From Fratercula arctica (lineage: Eukaryota; Chordata; Aves; Charadriiformes; Alcidae): DNA of 64,000 nucleotides. The stretch lies in contig CANTUZ010000024.1 in the NCBI GenBank assembly GCA_947846985.1, forward strand, positions 1,655,046 to 1,719,045, in the 5' to 3' direction. A program made the translations under genes and the position numbers. Shown here one piece after another: positions 11,583-23,699 of the stretch. The stretch's first letter is position 1; each line of letters begins with the position of its first letter. The notes below the pieces were generated by a model. It saw nothing but the letters and a program-made list of their open reading frames with translations. It was not told where the DNA came from and did no database searches.

Positions 11583-14278
11583 CTGGGAGACAAAGAGAGG
11601 CAACAGGCTTTCATCGATCCCTTCCCCATGGAGGCTTGATTAAAAACCCCGCTCTATATCCCCCCACCGCATTTCCATGCTCAGCGGTGGCTCGTCCTCT
11701 CCTCTGCCGGAGCATCTTACACCAAAAATCAAGGGTTGGGTACCCAACCGATGGCACCGGGCTCCGCCACGATAACTTACGGCTCCAAACACCATCTGGC
11801 AGAAACCCCTACGAGCACCGGGGCTCCGGGGCATGACCAATGTCCTCCACCCCAGCAAAATGAGTCCCTGCATCCCCTGGCGAAGCCTAAACCCTCCACC
11901 GCCGCCCCAGCGGCCACTAACCGCACGGAGCCGTTCGGCGCAGCCACCGGTATCGTGCCGAAACATCAAGGGAGAAGGAAATCAGCCGCTCGGCAGGTCC
12001 CGACCTGCTCGGCTTCAAAGTCAGAGCAGAGCGAGCCTCGTCAGACTGGCTTCGACGGCCGATGCAGGGCTCACCCTCCTCGGTTCAGCAGGTTTCTCAC
12101 CCGGTTACGGCCCCCCCCGGGGAAGTTCCTCTTGGCTCCGCCATCACCCGGCTCTTTCAGCGGCACCGACAGCTCTGTTTCTTCCCTGAGAGCTGCAGGG
12201 AGTCACGCACCCGGCTGAAAAGAGGAGGGGACCTGCCAGAAACGTGGCCCTTGTCTGGCCTCCTTCGGGGATCGAGCGCTGTCACAGCGAAGCGGGTGAC
12301 GTTGAGGTGTCCCACGCCTGGGGATGGCACCGTGCCACCGCACGGAGTCAGCCATGAGACGTGCCGGGAACTGGTGACGAGCCGTTCGGCAATGCCAGTC
12401 GCTCAGGGCAGGCGGGGATCGGGTTAGAAGGGAACCACACGGCCCACGGCCGGGCGCTGGGAGCAGGCTGGGGGGGGTCACACGGACCCGGGACACCCCC
12501 AGAGCTACGCAGAGGGGCCTTCAGACCCCCAAAGCGCGTTTTAAGCGCCTGCAGTGTGTCTCAGGCTCAGGGCTGGTGGCAAAAGGGCACCTGCCCCAGG
12601 CCCAGCCTCGGCGTGCCGGCACGCGTGCCGTACAGGGGAGTCACGCCATCACTGCATCACGTTTATACCCAAAAATGACCCTTGTTGGTTTAAGCGGGTC
12701 AGGACCCCTCCTGCCCTGCGAGACGCCGGGCCAAAGGCTGCAGGAGAGCCGGGATCCCAGTCTGGTTTTTTCCCTGTGGTTTTCCAGGCAGGGTCCAGCC
12801 CCGAGGTCCGTGGCTCTGCTCCCTGTGGCTCCGGGCCATGGCTCCGTGTCCCCTCCGCGAGCTCACCCCAGCCCCGCGGGGTCTCCGCGCAGCGGCTACA
12901 CTTGGTTACAGTTTCCAAAACAGTGAGAGGCGTAAACAGGGACACCGGCAGGAATCTCCGGTCTATTCCCGGCACGGCCCGTGACTCACGCTCTGGCACC
13001 GGGCAGGCGGAGGAAAACGGGGAGCCCTCGACGGGGCCCGTCGGCCACCAGCACCCGGCGGAAGGGTTTTAATTCCTATCATAAAACGCAGATAGCTTAA
13101 ATTAAAAATGTGTTGAGCAACTGCTGCTCTGAAAACAGTCTGACACGGCTCTGAACTACCCCAGCTGGGGAGGAGAGGGAAATACACGCTCTATAGCTTC
13201 CCCCCAAGTAGAAAAGTCCTATCAACACAGCTTCTGGTGAAGATAATTCTTGGTACAAACAGCCTGTAGCCATCTCCATGCAGGAAAGAGGGGACAAAAA
13301 TCAGAATAAAGCATCCCGGTTCTTCCCCAAGCCCTGGGAGGAGCCACATCAGCTCCACGGAGCAGCCGGAGCGCACTGGGCTGCAGCTCGGCACATCCCA
13401 GGAGAGGGCACGGATTCCTCCGGTCTCACACAGCCGCGTTACGGAGGGGCCTTTACCAGCAGCTGCCGCTGCGTCACAACAGATTATCAACTGGCAGCAC
13501 ACGGCGATTGGTGAACAGGGAATAAAAGTGTTAAAAAAAAAAAAAACAATCAAGAAAAACAACCCTTAGAGTCCTGATAGTCGTTGTCATGAGCGGAAAA
13601 AACATAGAGAGCAACCAAAGCGTTCGCTGAAAACTGCGTTTCAAGCCGACGGTCAAGTCCCCGGTGCTCCTCGGCCGCATCCAGACTGGTTTGGTGCTGT
13701 GGCACCAGTGTCAACCAGTAAACGAAGCCACGGTCAGGCAGCTCGAGAGGCCACCAGCCCCGCTCGGCTGGCGCCCACAGCTCTCCCTCTGCTCCAGGGT
13801 TTCGCCGTGGAAGCTGTAAATATTCCTGCACAAAGTAAAACACGCGAGAAACGGGAAACGGGCACGGTGGGAGGCGAGGGCTCCGCGTTCTTCCCAGCAT
13901 CCCGTAAGAAGCTCCCAGATAAAAACCTGCATGTAAACCCGCACCCCCGCCTATCAGCTAATTGCCTGTGTATTTACACCACAACATCGTCCCAGGGCAG
14001 CCCCAAACCCGACCTCTGTCCCCAGCATGGCACTGGTTCCCCCTGTCCCGCACCCAAAACCAGGAGGAACCACCCGAGCCCGGGCCACGGCCGGGAGCCG
14101 CTCCCCGACACCTTCTTTTACAGTAGTTTCATGTGAAATGGTTCATTTCTCTGCCGTCGGGTTTGCCAAGTGCCGAATTGCATAAACCCCAGGCAGAATT
14201 ACACTATCTTTTGATTATTTAGTACCAACCACCCTGGAATTCCATTGCATTTTTTTTCTTTTCCAGGGAGGCAAAATG

Positions 14279-14311
<33 letters not shown>

Positions 14312-17300
14312 ATTTGACATTGTGCTGCCTAAACACGACAAGAAGAGATTCAGCAGAGACTCTACGCGTGTGTGTGGGGGGGGAAGCACTGAGTCCCGGG
14401 GGGCAGTTCCTTACAGCAGCACCACCCAAAACCACAAAAAGCTGTTAAATTTATTTGCGAGCAGGGGATTCCAGCGGCCGCTACTTGGAAGAGATCCCCG
14501 CTTCCCCTCGCCTTTTGGCTCTCCTCCCGCCTTAAAACCCGCAGGAGCGGAAGGCTGGAGCGCCTTGCCGCGCACATACATTAAAAAAAACAACTAAAAT
14601 CCTTTGATTTTCCTCAAGGAACGGCCCCGTCATGTCCCGGTTGGCTCTACAGTACCGGGTCAGAAGTGAAAACACCCTGCACACGTGTCATGTGTCCCCA
14701 AAGACCCCGGCACAAACGAGCAGCACATCGCACCCGCACAGGAGGAGACTTTCCTCGGGAGGAGACCTTCCGCAGCGCTCCAGGATCATTAAAATAATTT
14801 AAGGTGAACAGGAAAAACAAGCTTTTGGTGCCTACAAAGCTCCACAGTTAATCAGTCTGAGCCTTACCCAAGCATCTGACTTAATCCCCGCGGATGCTGG
14901 GGATTTTTGCCACCGAAGTTGAGTTAAATACCACAAAACCCATCTCCTGGTGGGCACATTCCCGCCTGGATGGGCACGGAAGTCACAAACACCAACTTCA
15001 AGTTGAAATTTGGCTTTGAGGTGAATTTTTTTCTACCCCGGCCTCCTCCGCCCCGCCGCAAACCGATGCGAGGGAGACACCTAGTCGCGTTTTCGCTGCA
15101 GACCAGACCCGATCCTGCCCGATTCGGCACGGACCGGCCGCGCCAGAGCCGGACCAACGGCACTGCGGAGCCTGAAGCGGAACCAGAACCCCAGCATCAA
15201 CCTCCCCAACCATTACCAAAGAGAAGGAAATGCAGACAGAGACAAACAGCCGAACGCTTTGGTTTCACCACCCCGGCAGCAGTTAACCAGGAGATTTCTT
15301 CTTCTTCTCTTCCAACACCTTTAACCTGAGACTGCCCTTACAAAAGGCAATTAGGCTGGAGTCGTTCCGGCTCGTCCCAGCTCTCCTCCAGCAGCTCCTG
15401 CCGTCACACACCGAACAGGCGTTTCTTCCCTTCTCCTTCCCCAGGAGAGGGCTCAGCGGCCCCGCAGCCACCGGGCAAGCGGAGGGCACGGTCCTCATCC
15501 ACCGGGATGGTAGCCCTGGCGCTAAACCCCCGCCTGCAGACGGCTCCTCTCCCTGCGCCGGATGGGCCACGAGCTCGGGAGCCGCTCGACTGCTGCTTTT
15601 TTACGTGACCAAATACCCAGCCGGTAAATCTTCCCCATTCCCGGGCCGGCCGACGGATGGGACACTGCCCGCGGTGACGGTGGCACTGCCTGTCCCAGCA
15701 CACTCATCATCCCAAGGCATCGCACGGCGGGACAGGTAATCTCAGGTGACAAACTGGCCACGGGACAAGACGGATTAATGGGAAAAGTGGGGATATAAAG
15801 GGTTCCTGCTGTGCCGAGGCTGAACCGATCAAAGGGAGCTGAGAAGAAATAAGATTAATCCACAATTGTCCTCTTTGGAGGGGGGTTTTTTGACCTTCCC
15901 TCTGTGGCACTTTGTATCTGGGTCAGCGGGTCTGAGCTGGTACAATAACGCCCGCGGGGCAGAAAAAGGTCCTAAACCCACCAGTAACGACAGCAAACCC
16001 ACCAGTCCCAGCCCAGCAAAACGTCACCGGCAGGCGAGGAGCACCAGGGCCATGCCTGGACACCCTGCGGCAGGAAAGGCCGGAGGAGGAGAAGGAGGAA
16101 GAGGAGGAGGAGGAAGCGTTCAGCCACACTGCGTCACCGGACAAAGTATTTGTAACCCCCCCTGCCCCGAGAACGAGCCAGACGCGAAAGCAGATGCTGG
16201 CAGTGGTTTCATGGTAGGATCGGGGTGGGGGGGGGGGTGTTGGTGCACGGGTTTAGTTGGGGGAAAGGGATTTTTATTTTTAAGTGCAGAAAGTGCTTTT
16301 TGCTTCCGTTCATCCCCCCCCCCCCCCGTCTAATTCCTGACACCTCAATTAATCCCTCAATCTAATTCCTGCCGCTGAGTGGCAGCTACAGCCTTCATTT
16401 CCCACGCTGCTAACGCCCGCCTCGACCGGCACCAGCAAAGGGACCCTGCAGAACCCCCCCACCAGGACGCAGCACCAGCCGGGGACGGTGCCCGAGCCCC
16501 CCCACGCCGACGGGGAGAAAAGGAAAATCCTAAATAAAACCCCAAAGCTGGAAACTCCCAGCAGCACCACGGGTTCTCCCCGAGCCTCCCCTACGCCAGC
16601 GCGTAACCGGGATGCGCCGCCACCGACGTCAGCCCGGCTTTACCAATCTCGCCCTTTCCATCAGCAAAATGATGCCCGATGGGGATTCACCCGCAGCAGC
16701 GCTTCCCAAACTTTCCCGAGCCGGGAAGACGAGCCCAACCGTGGTTATTAATGCAGGCAGGCGCCCAGTGGATCCCCGATATCGATCCCAGCAAGGCCGG
16801 GCTGTGCGCAGAGGACTGAGCCTCTCCCGCTGCATCCCAACAGCACAAGGCTCAAACAAGCAGCTCCTTACGGGAGAGGAGGGATGGGTGAATCGTTGGT
16901 ATGTTAGGAAAAAAAAAAAATACATATCGGAACACCCACCTTAACGAGGAGCTCGTCTGATCTTGCTTCTATCCACGATTCCAACAGCAGCCAAGCGAGA
17001 ATGTTTTTCAGAAGTCTTCTATCCCCTCTTCTCCTTGACTTTTTAAATAAAACTACCCAACAAAAGCGCGGAAGCTCCTACGGCGTTTCAGGAATGGCTC
17101 TTGCAGCGGGGAAGCCAAACTTCCACAGTCGGGGATCGGCAGTCAGTGTTAAAGCTGGTCGACTTGCCAGAAGCCACCCAATTTTTTTTTTTTTCTCCCA
17201 AAACCTTCTTCTGTTTTTGTTTTTTCCCCCCTACTTAATAATTTATTGACACGGGGAGGAGGAAAAGCAAAGTCCAGAACCCACCCTGCGCTCTCTAGGC

Positions 17301-17560
17301 CATTTCTTTTTTTAAGGACACCATTCCTGAAGAACTAACTCCGCTGTTCCCTTCTTACCAGCAGGATTTAACGCCGCCCTCGCAGACCCAGGCGACGGGC
17401 AGGGTGCTCAGAATACCTCAATTTGCTTTCTTAGTATAGCAACTCCTCCAGAAACTGGACCGGGTTAAGTGATAAACCTTAATAAAAAAAAAAGCCAAGA
17501 GAAGGTCACCTGAACTGAGTTAGTCCTTTAAGATTCAGCCCATACCTTCTCCTTGGCGTT
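11583..17560. other. DEDD 5' intron region, no gene recognised
   Basis: About 6 kb of mostly unique sequence, less GC-rich than the rest of the window, between the first DEDD coding exon and the CpG island. A-rich tracts occur at 13531-13545, 14279-14307 and 16910-16921. At 13520 an AATAAA is followed within 10 bp by an A14 run, the look of a retrocopy tail, but nothing upstream resembles a known coding sequence. Best read as 5' UTR intron(s) of DEDD. Confidence 0.5.
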
Positions 17561-18720
17561 TACTCACAATGAGCGTGCACCTCTCCTCCCTAAACCCGGC
17601 TGATCTCCCGGGAGAGCCGGGCCCGGCGCCGGGGGCGCTCGGTCGGGCCCACCCTACCCTACCTTTGCGGAAAATACCGAGAAATAAAAACCTCGGGCTC
17701 GCGCAGAATCTCACTTTAAAGCTCACAAAATACAGCAAGAAACCCCACCCCTAAACGGAGTTAGATGCCGGCGGCCAAGGCTCCGCTGCGCCGCTCGCTT
17801 CTTCCCTCCCCGTTACCGGCTCCCCCCGCTCCCAGCCCTCCCCCGCACCCCTTTTTTTTTTTTTTTTTCAAGGCTCTCGGTCAAAAATCCCGCAGCCGCC
17901 GCCCGGGAACGGCCCCGTCCTGCCCCGCAAGGCCCCGGCAGCGGCGGGGGGGGGGACGGTTCGGCCCCGCGGCCACGGCACTGCGGCCTCCCTAAGCCCC
18001 CATCCCCCGGGCACCCGAGGCCTCTCCTGCGCTGCCCCTGCCCGGTACCGACCGCTCTGAGGGGAAGGGGAGGGGGGAGGGCCTGGGCCCAGGCCCGTCC
18101 CCTCACCCGCAGGGACAGCCGAAGCCTCCCTCACGCCGCCCCCGCCATGCCCGCCGGCTCGGCCCCCGCTGCGCTGCGCCGGCCCCGCTGAACGCTGCGG
18201 GGCTGCCCGGGCTGAGGCGCCGCGGCCTCCTGGCCCCTCACGGCTGGGCCAGCCTCGGCGCCGCCATGTTGGCTCCGTCCGCTCCGCTCCCCGCTCGCAG
18301 GCGGCCGCCGCGGCTCGCGGAGCGACGCAACATCCGGCGACACGGCCCCGCCCCCCCCCGTGGCCGCCTCTGAAGCCCCGTCCACTTCCGGGCCACGCTC
18401 ACCTCACCGCCTTCACTCCCATTAGGAAAGCCGGGGGGCGCGGCGCCCTCTTAGATAAGGGCAGGAGGGCGGGAACATCCGGGTCACCCGCCGCCGGCTT
18501 CAGCGCCCTTCAGGAGCGTTGGCGCGTGGCCGCCATGTTGGGTGAGGGCAAGCTGGCAAGGCGGCCACGCCCTTAGGCCACGTGGGAGCGCGGCCGCCAT
18601 CTCGGGGAAGGGCAGGCGGCGCCCGCCGCGCGCGGCTTCGCGCCCGCTGCGGGGCGTGAGGGGGCGCCGCCATCTTGAGTGAGGGCAGGGTGGGGGGGGG
18701 TGTCCCTTGGGGGGGTCCTG
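17560..18720. promoter_or_regulatory. CpG island, probable DEDD promoter
   Basis: CpG-dense sequence marks the far end of the DEDD transcription unit. Four YY1-like cores lie within about 410 bp: CCATGTT at 18264-18270, CCATGTT at 18533-18539, CCATCTC at 18598-18604 and CCATCTT at 18670-18676. A minus-strand splice-donor candidate (GTGAGG, plus-strand 18101-18106) could end a 5' UTR exon. The exact start of transcription cannot be placed, and plus-strand initiation is also possible. Confidence 0.55.
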
Positions 18721-19440
18721 GGGACTGAGGGGGGCCTTAAGACCTGGGGAGGGGTGTCCCTGTGAGGAAGGGAAGGCCCTTGGGGGGGGGGGGGGTGTTG
18801 GCTGGGGGGTGGCTGAGGGACCTTGAGGACAAGGGGGGGCTCTGGGGACAAGGGATGGGGGGTCCATGGAAACAAGGGGGTCCCTTGAGGGCTGGGGGGG
18901 GTCCCCTCTGGAGGTGGGGGCTCTGGGGGAACCCTGGGGTCAAGGAGGGGCCCACAGGGACAAGGGGGGGGGCTATGGGGAAGGGGAGGGGGTGCATGGG
19001 GACAAGGGGGTCCCTTGAGGGCTGGGGGGGGTCCCTTCTGGGGGGGGGGGGGGGGGCTTGGGGGACCCGGGGGGGGGGCCCCTGGAGGTGTCGTACGTGT
19101 CCCCCCTACCGGGGCCGGCCTCGCCCTTCGCCCCATCCCGGGCGGTGCCGGGCCCGCACCCACGGGAGGGGGGGAACACCCAGGGCCCACCCCCCCACCC
19201 CCCCCCCCCCCCGCCCGCCACCTTTGCGGGGCGGGGACACCGCAGGGGGGGGACGACGGGACACCCGGGGGGGGGGGGGGGGTGTCCCCCCCATGTCCCC
19301 CCTCCGTGTCCGTGTGTCGTGTCCCGTCCCGTCCCCCCCCCCCCCCCCGGGGAGCGGCGGGGGCGCGCGCCCCGCCACGCGCGGGCGCCGCCGCGGGGTC
19401 CCACACCTCGGCACCCAATTAGTGCTAATTAGCACCGGCA
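18690..19440. repeat. G-rich degenerate repeat then C-rich tract
   Basis: Between 18690 and 19080 units of about 130 bp recur with ggggacaaggggg, tcccttgagggctgggg and a ccctctgg-type linker (about three copies). From 19085 to 19440 the strand bias flips to C-rich, with long poly(C) and poly(G) runs at 19200-19213, 19268-19282 and 19335-19349. No gene is seen. Confidence 0.55.
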
Positions 19441-19509
19441 CGCGCCGGGGTGGCGTCCCCGCGGGGGGGGGTGGGGGGGGGTGGGAAGATGATCCTGATT
19501 AAAGGGATG

Positions 19510-19925
19510 GGGGACGGAGGGGTTTGGGGGGGGGCAATGGGGCAGGATGGGGGGGGGGGGCGGGGGACGGAGGGGTTCGGGGGGGGGCAATGGGGCAGGA
19601 TGGGGGGGGGGGGGCGGGGGACGGAGGGGTTCGGGGGGGAGCAATGGGGCAGGGTGGGGGGGGGCGGGGGACGGAGGGTTTCGGGGGGGGGGCAATGGGG
19701 CAGGATGGGGGGGAGGCCGGGGGACGGAGGGGTTCGGGGGGGGGCAATGGGGCAGGATGGGGGGGAGGCCGGGGGACGGAGGGGTTCGGGAGGGGGGGCA
19801 ATGGGGCAGGATGGGGGGGGGCGGGGGACGGAGGGGTTCGGGGGGGGGGCAATGGGGCAGGATGGGAGGGGCGGGGGACGGAGGGGTTCGGGGGGGGGGG
19901 CAATGGGGCAGGATGGGGGGGGGGG
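19510..19925. repeat. G-rich minisatellite, unit about 50 bp, eight copies
   Basis: Eight copies of a unit containing gggacggaggggttcgggg, caatggggcaggatgggg and a G run of variable length. Every unit has several runs of four or more G, so the plus strand is strongly G-quadruplex-prone. It lies upstream of S100A10 at the junction between the two human synteny blocks. Confidence 0.85.
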
Positions 19926-20099
19926 CGAGCAGAGCTTGGCGGGGGGGGGCGGGTTGTGGCCGGGACTGCAACGGGGGGGCAGCCCGGGAGGGGGAGGGGG
20001 GGGGGTCGAGGGGTGTAGGGGGGGGGCCAGCGGGGCAGGGTAGGGGGGCCATGGGGGTGCAGCAGGGGGGGTCCCGGGGGGGGGGGGGGACGGGGACGG

Positions 20100-20292
20100 G
20101 GACATCGGGCGGTAGGAAAGGGCTTGGGGCGGAGCGGGGCCGGGCGGGGAGCGGGTGAGTCAGCGGGGCCGTCCCGGTGCCCCCCCCATCCCGCTCCCCC
20201 CCCCCATGGCCCCCCCCCGGCCCGCCCCCGCGGTGGCCTATCCCGGGCGGCGCCGCGCCCCGCCACTGTCCGCTCCGACCGCGCCGACCGCC
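20100..20292 (+). promoter_or_regulatory. S100A10: Probable S100A10 promoter and non-coding exon 1
   Basis: A CpG-rich segment ends in a strong GTGAGT splice donor at 20293. S100A10 genes have an untranslated first exon, and this is the best-placed donor before the coding exon at 21643. A perfect AP-1 site TGAGTCA is at 20156-20162, and a second lies inside the intron at 21483-21489. Exon 1 probably ends at 20292; its start is not determined. Confidence 0.5.
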
Positions 20293-20299
20293 GTGAGTA

Positions 20300-20600
20300 C
20301 CGGGGGGGGGGGCACCCATCTCGCACCCCCACACTGGGGGGGCTGCATCCTCCGGGTGGGGGGGGGGGACACCCCGACCCGCACCCCCACATCGGAGGCG
20401 GGGGGGGACTGCATCCTTCTGGGGGGGGGGGGGACACACACCCCCAACCCGCACCCCCACACCGGGGAGGGGGGGCTGCATCCTTCTGGGGGGGGGGACG
20501 ACACCCCCAACCCGCACCCCGCTTGGGAGGGGCGGGGGGCCCGATCCTGCACCCTGCTCGGGGGGGGGGGGGGGGGCTCCCAATCCCGCACCCCTCATTT
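20300..20600. repeat. Short tandem repeat in S100A10 intron 1
   Basis: Four to five units of about 60 bp containing ggctgcatccttctgggg, a G run, and acccgcacccccacac. The remainder of the intron to 21620 is a patchwork of long poly(C) and poly(G) runs with no repeat unit that I could define. Confidence 0.7.
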
Positions 20601-21642
20601 AAGGGAACTCCCCAAAGTTGCTCCCCCCACTCCCCAGCTAGAGGGAGACCCCAATCCTGCTTCCCCCCCCCTTAAGGGTGGGCCCCATCCTGCCCCCCCC
20701 CTCCCAGTGGGACCCCCGGGCTTTACTTCCCCCCCCCCCCCATAAAAGGGGTCCCATCCTCGCACCCTTCTTTGGAGGGGACCCCAAACATGGGTCAGGG
20801 CCCCCCCCCCCTCTGTGTGTGGCTGTGTCCCCCGCAGAAGGTTTGGGGGTGCCCATGGGCATGTGTGTGCCCCCCCCCCCCCCCGGGGCCCCCCCCAAGT
20901 TTTTGGAGCCGCGGGGCTTGGGCCAGTTCCTGTTTCGGTGGCAGCGCCCGCGGGGGGGGGGGGGGGGGGGGGCACCGGTGTCCCCAGCCCTGTCCCCAAG
21001 GTGGGGGGGGGGGGGGAACATCGCGGGGGGGGGGGGGGGGAAACACCGAGGTGGGGGGGGGGACGACACACCGACATGGCGGGGGGGGGGGGGGAGCAGC
21101 GGTCCCATGGGGCAGGCGTGTCCCCACACTGTCCTCGCCCCACATCATCCCAAAGTGATGTCACCCCTCGGGGGGGGGGTGTGTGTGTGGTGTCACCCCT
21201 TGGGGGAGCTGCTGTGGGGCTGACCCCCCCCCCCCCTCCTCCCGGTGACCCCCCCACCCCCCCCCCCCCCCGCCCCGGTCACGGAGAAACCGAGGCAGGG
21301 TGCACCCCACCCATTGTGCAATGTCACACACACCCCCCCCCCATGACTCACTGGGGTTCCCCAGGGTGCCCCGTAGCCGGGGGGGGGGGGGGGGGGGGGG
21401 GACAGGGGACACACCCTCAGGACGTGTGTGTGTCGCCCCCCCCCCCCCCCCCCGGCCCCACCCCGCGGCCGCAGCCCGGAGCTGAGTCATTCCCAGCGGC
21501 TGGAAAACGGCTTCACACATGTGATGAGCGGCGCCAGCCTCAGCCCCGGGGCCGGGGGGGGGGGGATTGGGGGGGGGATGTGGGGCCTGCAGCTGAGCTG
21601 TGCCCCCCCCCCCCCCCGCAGCCCCCCCCCCCCGGCCCCGCC

Positions 21643-22871
21643 ATGCCCTCCCAGATGGAGCACGCCATGGAGACCCTCATGTTCACCTTCCACAAGTACG
21701 CGGGGGACAAGGAGCACCTGAGCAAGGAGGAGCTGCGGGCGCTGATGGAGAAGGAGTTCCCCGGCTTCCTGGAGGTGCGGGGGCGGGGGGGCACGGGACC
21801 AGGGGGGACGGACCCTATAGCTCCATGGGATTCACCCTCCTATAGCACCCCCAGGACTGGACCCTATAGCTCCATGGGATCCATCCCTGTAGCACCCCAG
21901 GATCGGACCCTATAACTCCATGGGATGGGACCCTATAGCTCCATGGGATCCACCCCCCCTGTAGCACCCCTGGGATGGGACCCTATAACTCCATGGGATC
22001 CATCCCTGTAGCACCCCCTGGGATCCGCCCCCCTATAGCTCCATGGGATCAGCCCCTATAACTCCATGGGATCCATCCCTGTAGCACCCCAGGATCGGAC
22101 CCTATAACTCCATGGGATGGGACCCTATAACTCCATGGGATCCACCCCCCCGTAGCACCCCTGGGATGGGACCCTATAACTCCATGGGATCCATCCCTGT
22201 AGCACCCCTGGGATCAGACCCTGTAACTCCATGGGATCCACCCCCCCTGTAGCACCCATGGGATCGGACCCTATAGCTCCATGGGATCAGACTCTATAGC
22301 ACCCCTTGGGATCAGACCATACAGCTCCATGGGATCCACGACCCTGTAGCTCCCCTGGGATTAGCCCCTATAGCTCTATGGGGTCAGCCCCTATAGCTCC
22401 CCCCAGGATCGGATCCTATAACTCCCCTGGGATCAGCCCCTATAGCTCTATGGGGTCAGCCCCTATAGCTCCCCCCAGGATCGGATGCTATAGCTCCCCC
22501 GGGATCAGCCCCTATAGCTCTATGGGGTCAGCCCCTATAGCTCTATGGGGATTAGCCCCTATAGCTCTATGGGGTCAGCCCCTATAACGCTGCCAGACCC
22601 CCTGCCCGCCCTGGGGTGTGTGTGGGGGGGGGTGTCCCCACAGCCCCAAGGCCGGGTGAGGGGCAGTGACCCACTGACGTCCCCGTTTCCCCCCCCCCCC
22701 CCCCCCCAGAACCAGCGGGACCCGATGGCGCTGGACAAGATCATGCGGGACCTGGACCAGAGCCGGGACGGCACCGTGGGCTTCCAGGGCTTCTTCTCCC
22801 TGGTGGCCGGGCTCACCATCGCCTGCAACGACTACTTCGTGCGGCACATGAAGCAGAAGGGCAGGAAGTGA
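21643..22871 (+). CDS. S100A10: S100A10 (p11), annexin A2 light chain
   Basis: S100A10 forms a dimer that binds two annexin A2 chains. The heterotetramer works at the plasma membrane in plasminogen activation, channel trafficking and membrane bridging. Coding exons are 21643-21774 (44 codons) and 22710-22871 (53 codons plus stop), giving 97 residues, the same as human. The start MPSQMEHAMETLMFTFHKYA is close to mammalian p11. The first EF-hand loop has the shortened form (AGDKEHLSKEEL) and the second (DLDQSRDGTVGF) lacks the full calcium ligands, as in all p11 proteins, which are locked in a calcium-on shape. The C-terminal helix with CNDYF and a basic tail forms the annexin-binding surface. 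The intron is mostly a TATA-like minisatellite. A poly(A) signal lies 260 bp past the stop. Confidence 0.96.
21795..22600. repeat. Minisatellite filling the S100A10 intron
   Basis: About 30 imperfect copies of a 20-30 bp unit, ggaccctataactccatggg with variants such as cccctatagctctatggg and a gtagcacccc linker. It occupies most of the 935-bp intron between the two coding exons. Confidence 0.85.
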
Positions 22872-23133
22872 GGGCAGCGCCGGGGGGGGCCTGCCCCACA
22901 TCCATGGGGGCTGCCCCACATCCATGGATACTGCCCCCCCCCCCCACCACCACCACCCCCACCCCACAACCACCCCCACCCATGGGGGGCTGCCCCGACA
23001 CCCTGGGGGCTGCCCTGCACCCATGGATACTGCCCTCCCCCCACCCCAGGGGGCTGCCCCACACATGGGGGCTGCCCCACACCCGCCTTCCCCCCCCCCA
23101 GCCCTGGGGGCTGCCCTGACACCCCCCCACCCC

Positions 23134-23139
23134 AATAAA
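23134..23139 (+). terminator. Poly(A) signal of S100A10
   Basis: AATAAA lies 263 bp after the S100A10 stop codon and is followed by a GTGTTTTGT downstream element. Confidence 0.75.
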
Positions 23140-23239
23140 GGTGTTTTGTACTACACTGGGGCCGCGGCATTTCTTGGGGTCACCGTCCCCACCATCGGCA
23201 CTCTGGGGTCCCCATCACCCCGGGGTCCCCCTGGGGTCT

Positions 23240-23640
23240 CCCGTCACCCCTGGTGTGTCCCCTCCCCCCCCCCCAGGTCTCCATCCCCCTGGGGTCTCCC
23301 GTCACCCCTGGCGACCCCCCCCTGCCAGGTCCCCATTACCCTGGTGTTCCCCTGGGGTCTCCTGTCCCCCCCCCAGGTCTCCGTCCCCCTGGGGTCCCCC
23401 TGGGGTCTCCCGTCACCCCTGGCGACCCCCCCCTGCCAGGTCCCCATTACCCTGGTGTCCCCCTGGGGTCTCCTGTCCCCCCCCCAGGTCTCCGTCCCCC
23501 TGGGGTCCCCCTGGGGTCTCCCGTCACCCCTGGCGACCCCCCCCGCCAGGTCCCCATTACCCTGGTGTCCCCCTGGGGTCTCCTGTCCCCCCCCCCAGGT
23601 CTCCATCCCCCTGGGGTCCCCCTGAGGTCCTCGTCACCCT
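23240..23640. repeat. Tandem repeat, unit about 112 bp, three copies
   Basis: Three near-identical copies contain ccccctggggtctcccgtca and ggtccccattaccctggtgt. They begin near 23276, 23372 and 23486, with a partial copy near 23599. The array lies just past the S100A10 poly(A) site. Confidence 0.85.
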
Positions 23641-23699
23641 GGGGTCCCCCCACCCCACCCCAACCATGGGAGCCGGTGGGTGCAGTGCCCCCCCCACCC

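Noticed and set aside
13300..13560. Processed pseudogene suggested by AATAAA followed by an A14 run
   Set aside because: No recognisable coding sequence upstream and no clear flanking duplication.
18131..18385. Minus-strand 84-codon frame starting MDGASEAATG in the CpG island
   Set aside because: No family resemblance; it looks like chance openness in CpG-rich promoter sequence. It could be part of a DEDD 5' UTR.
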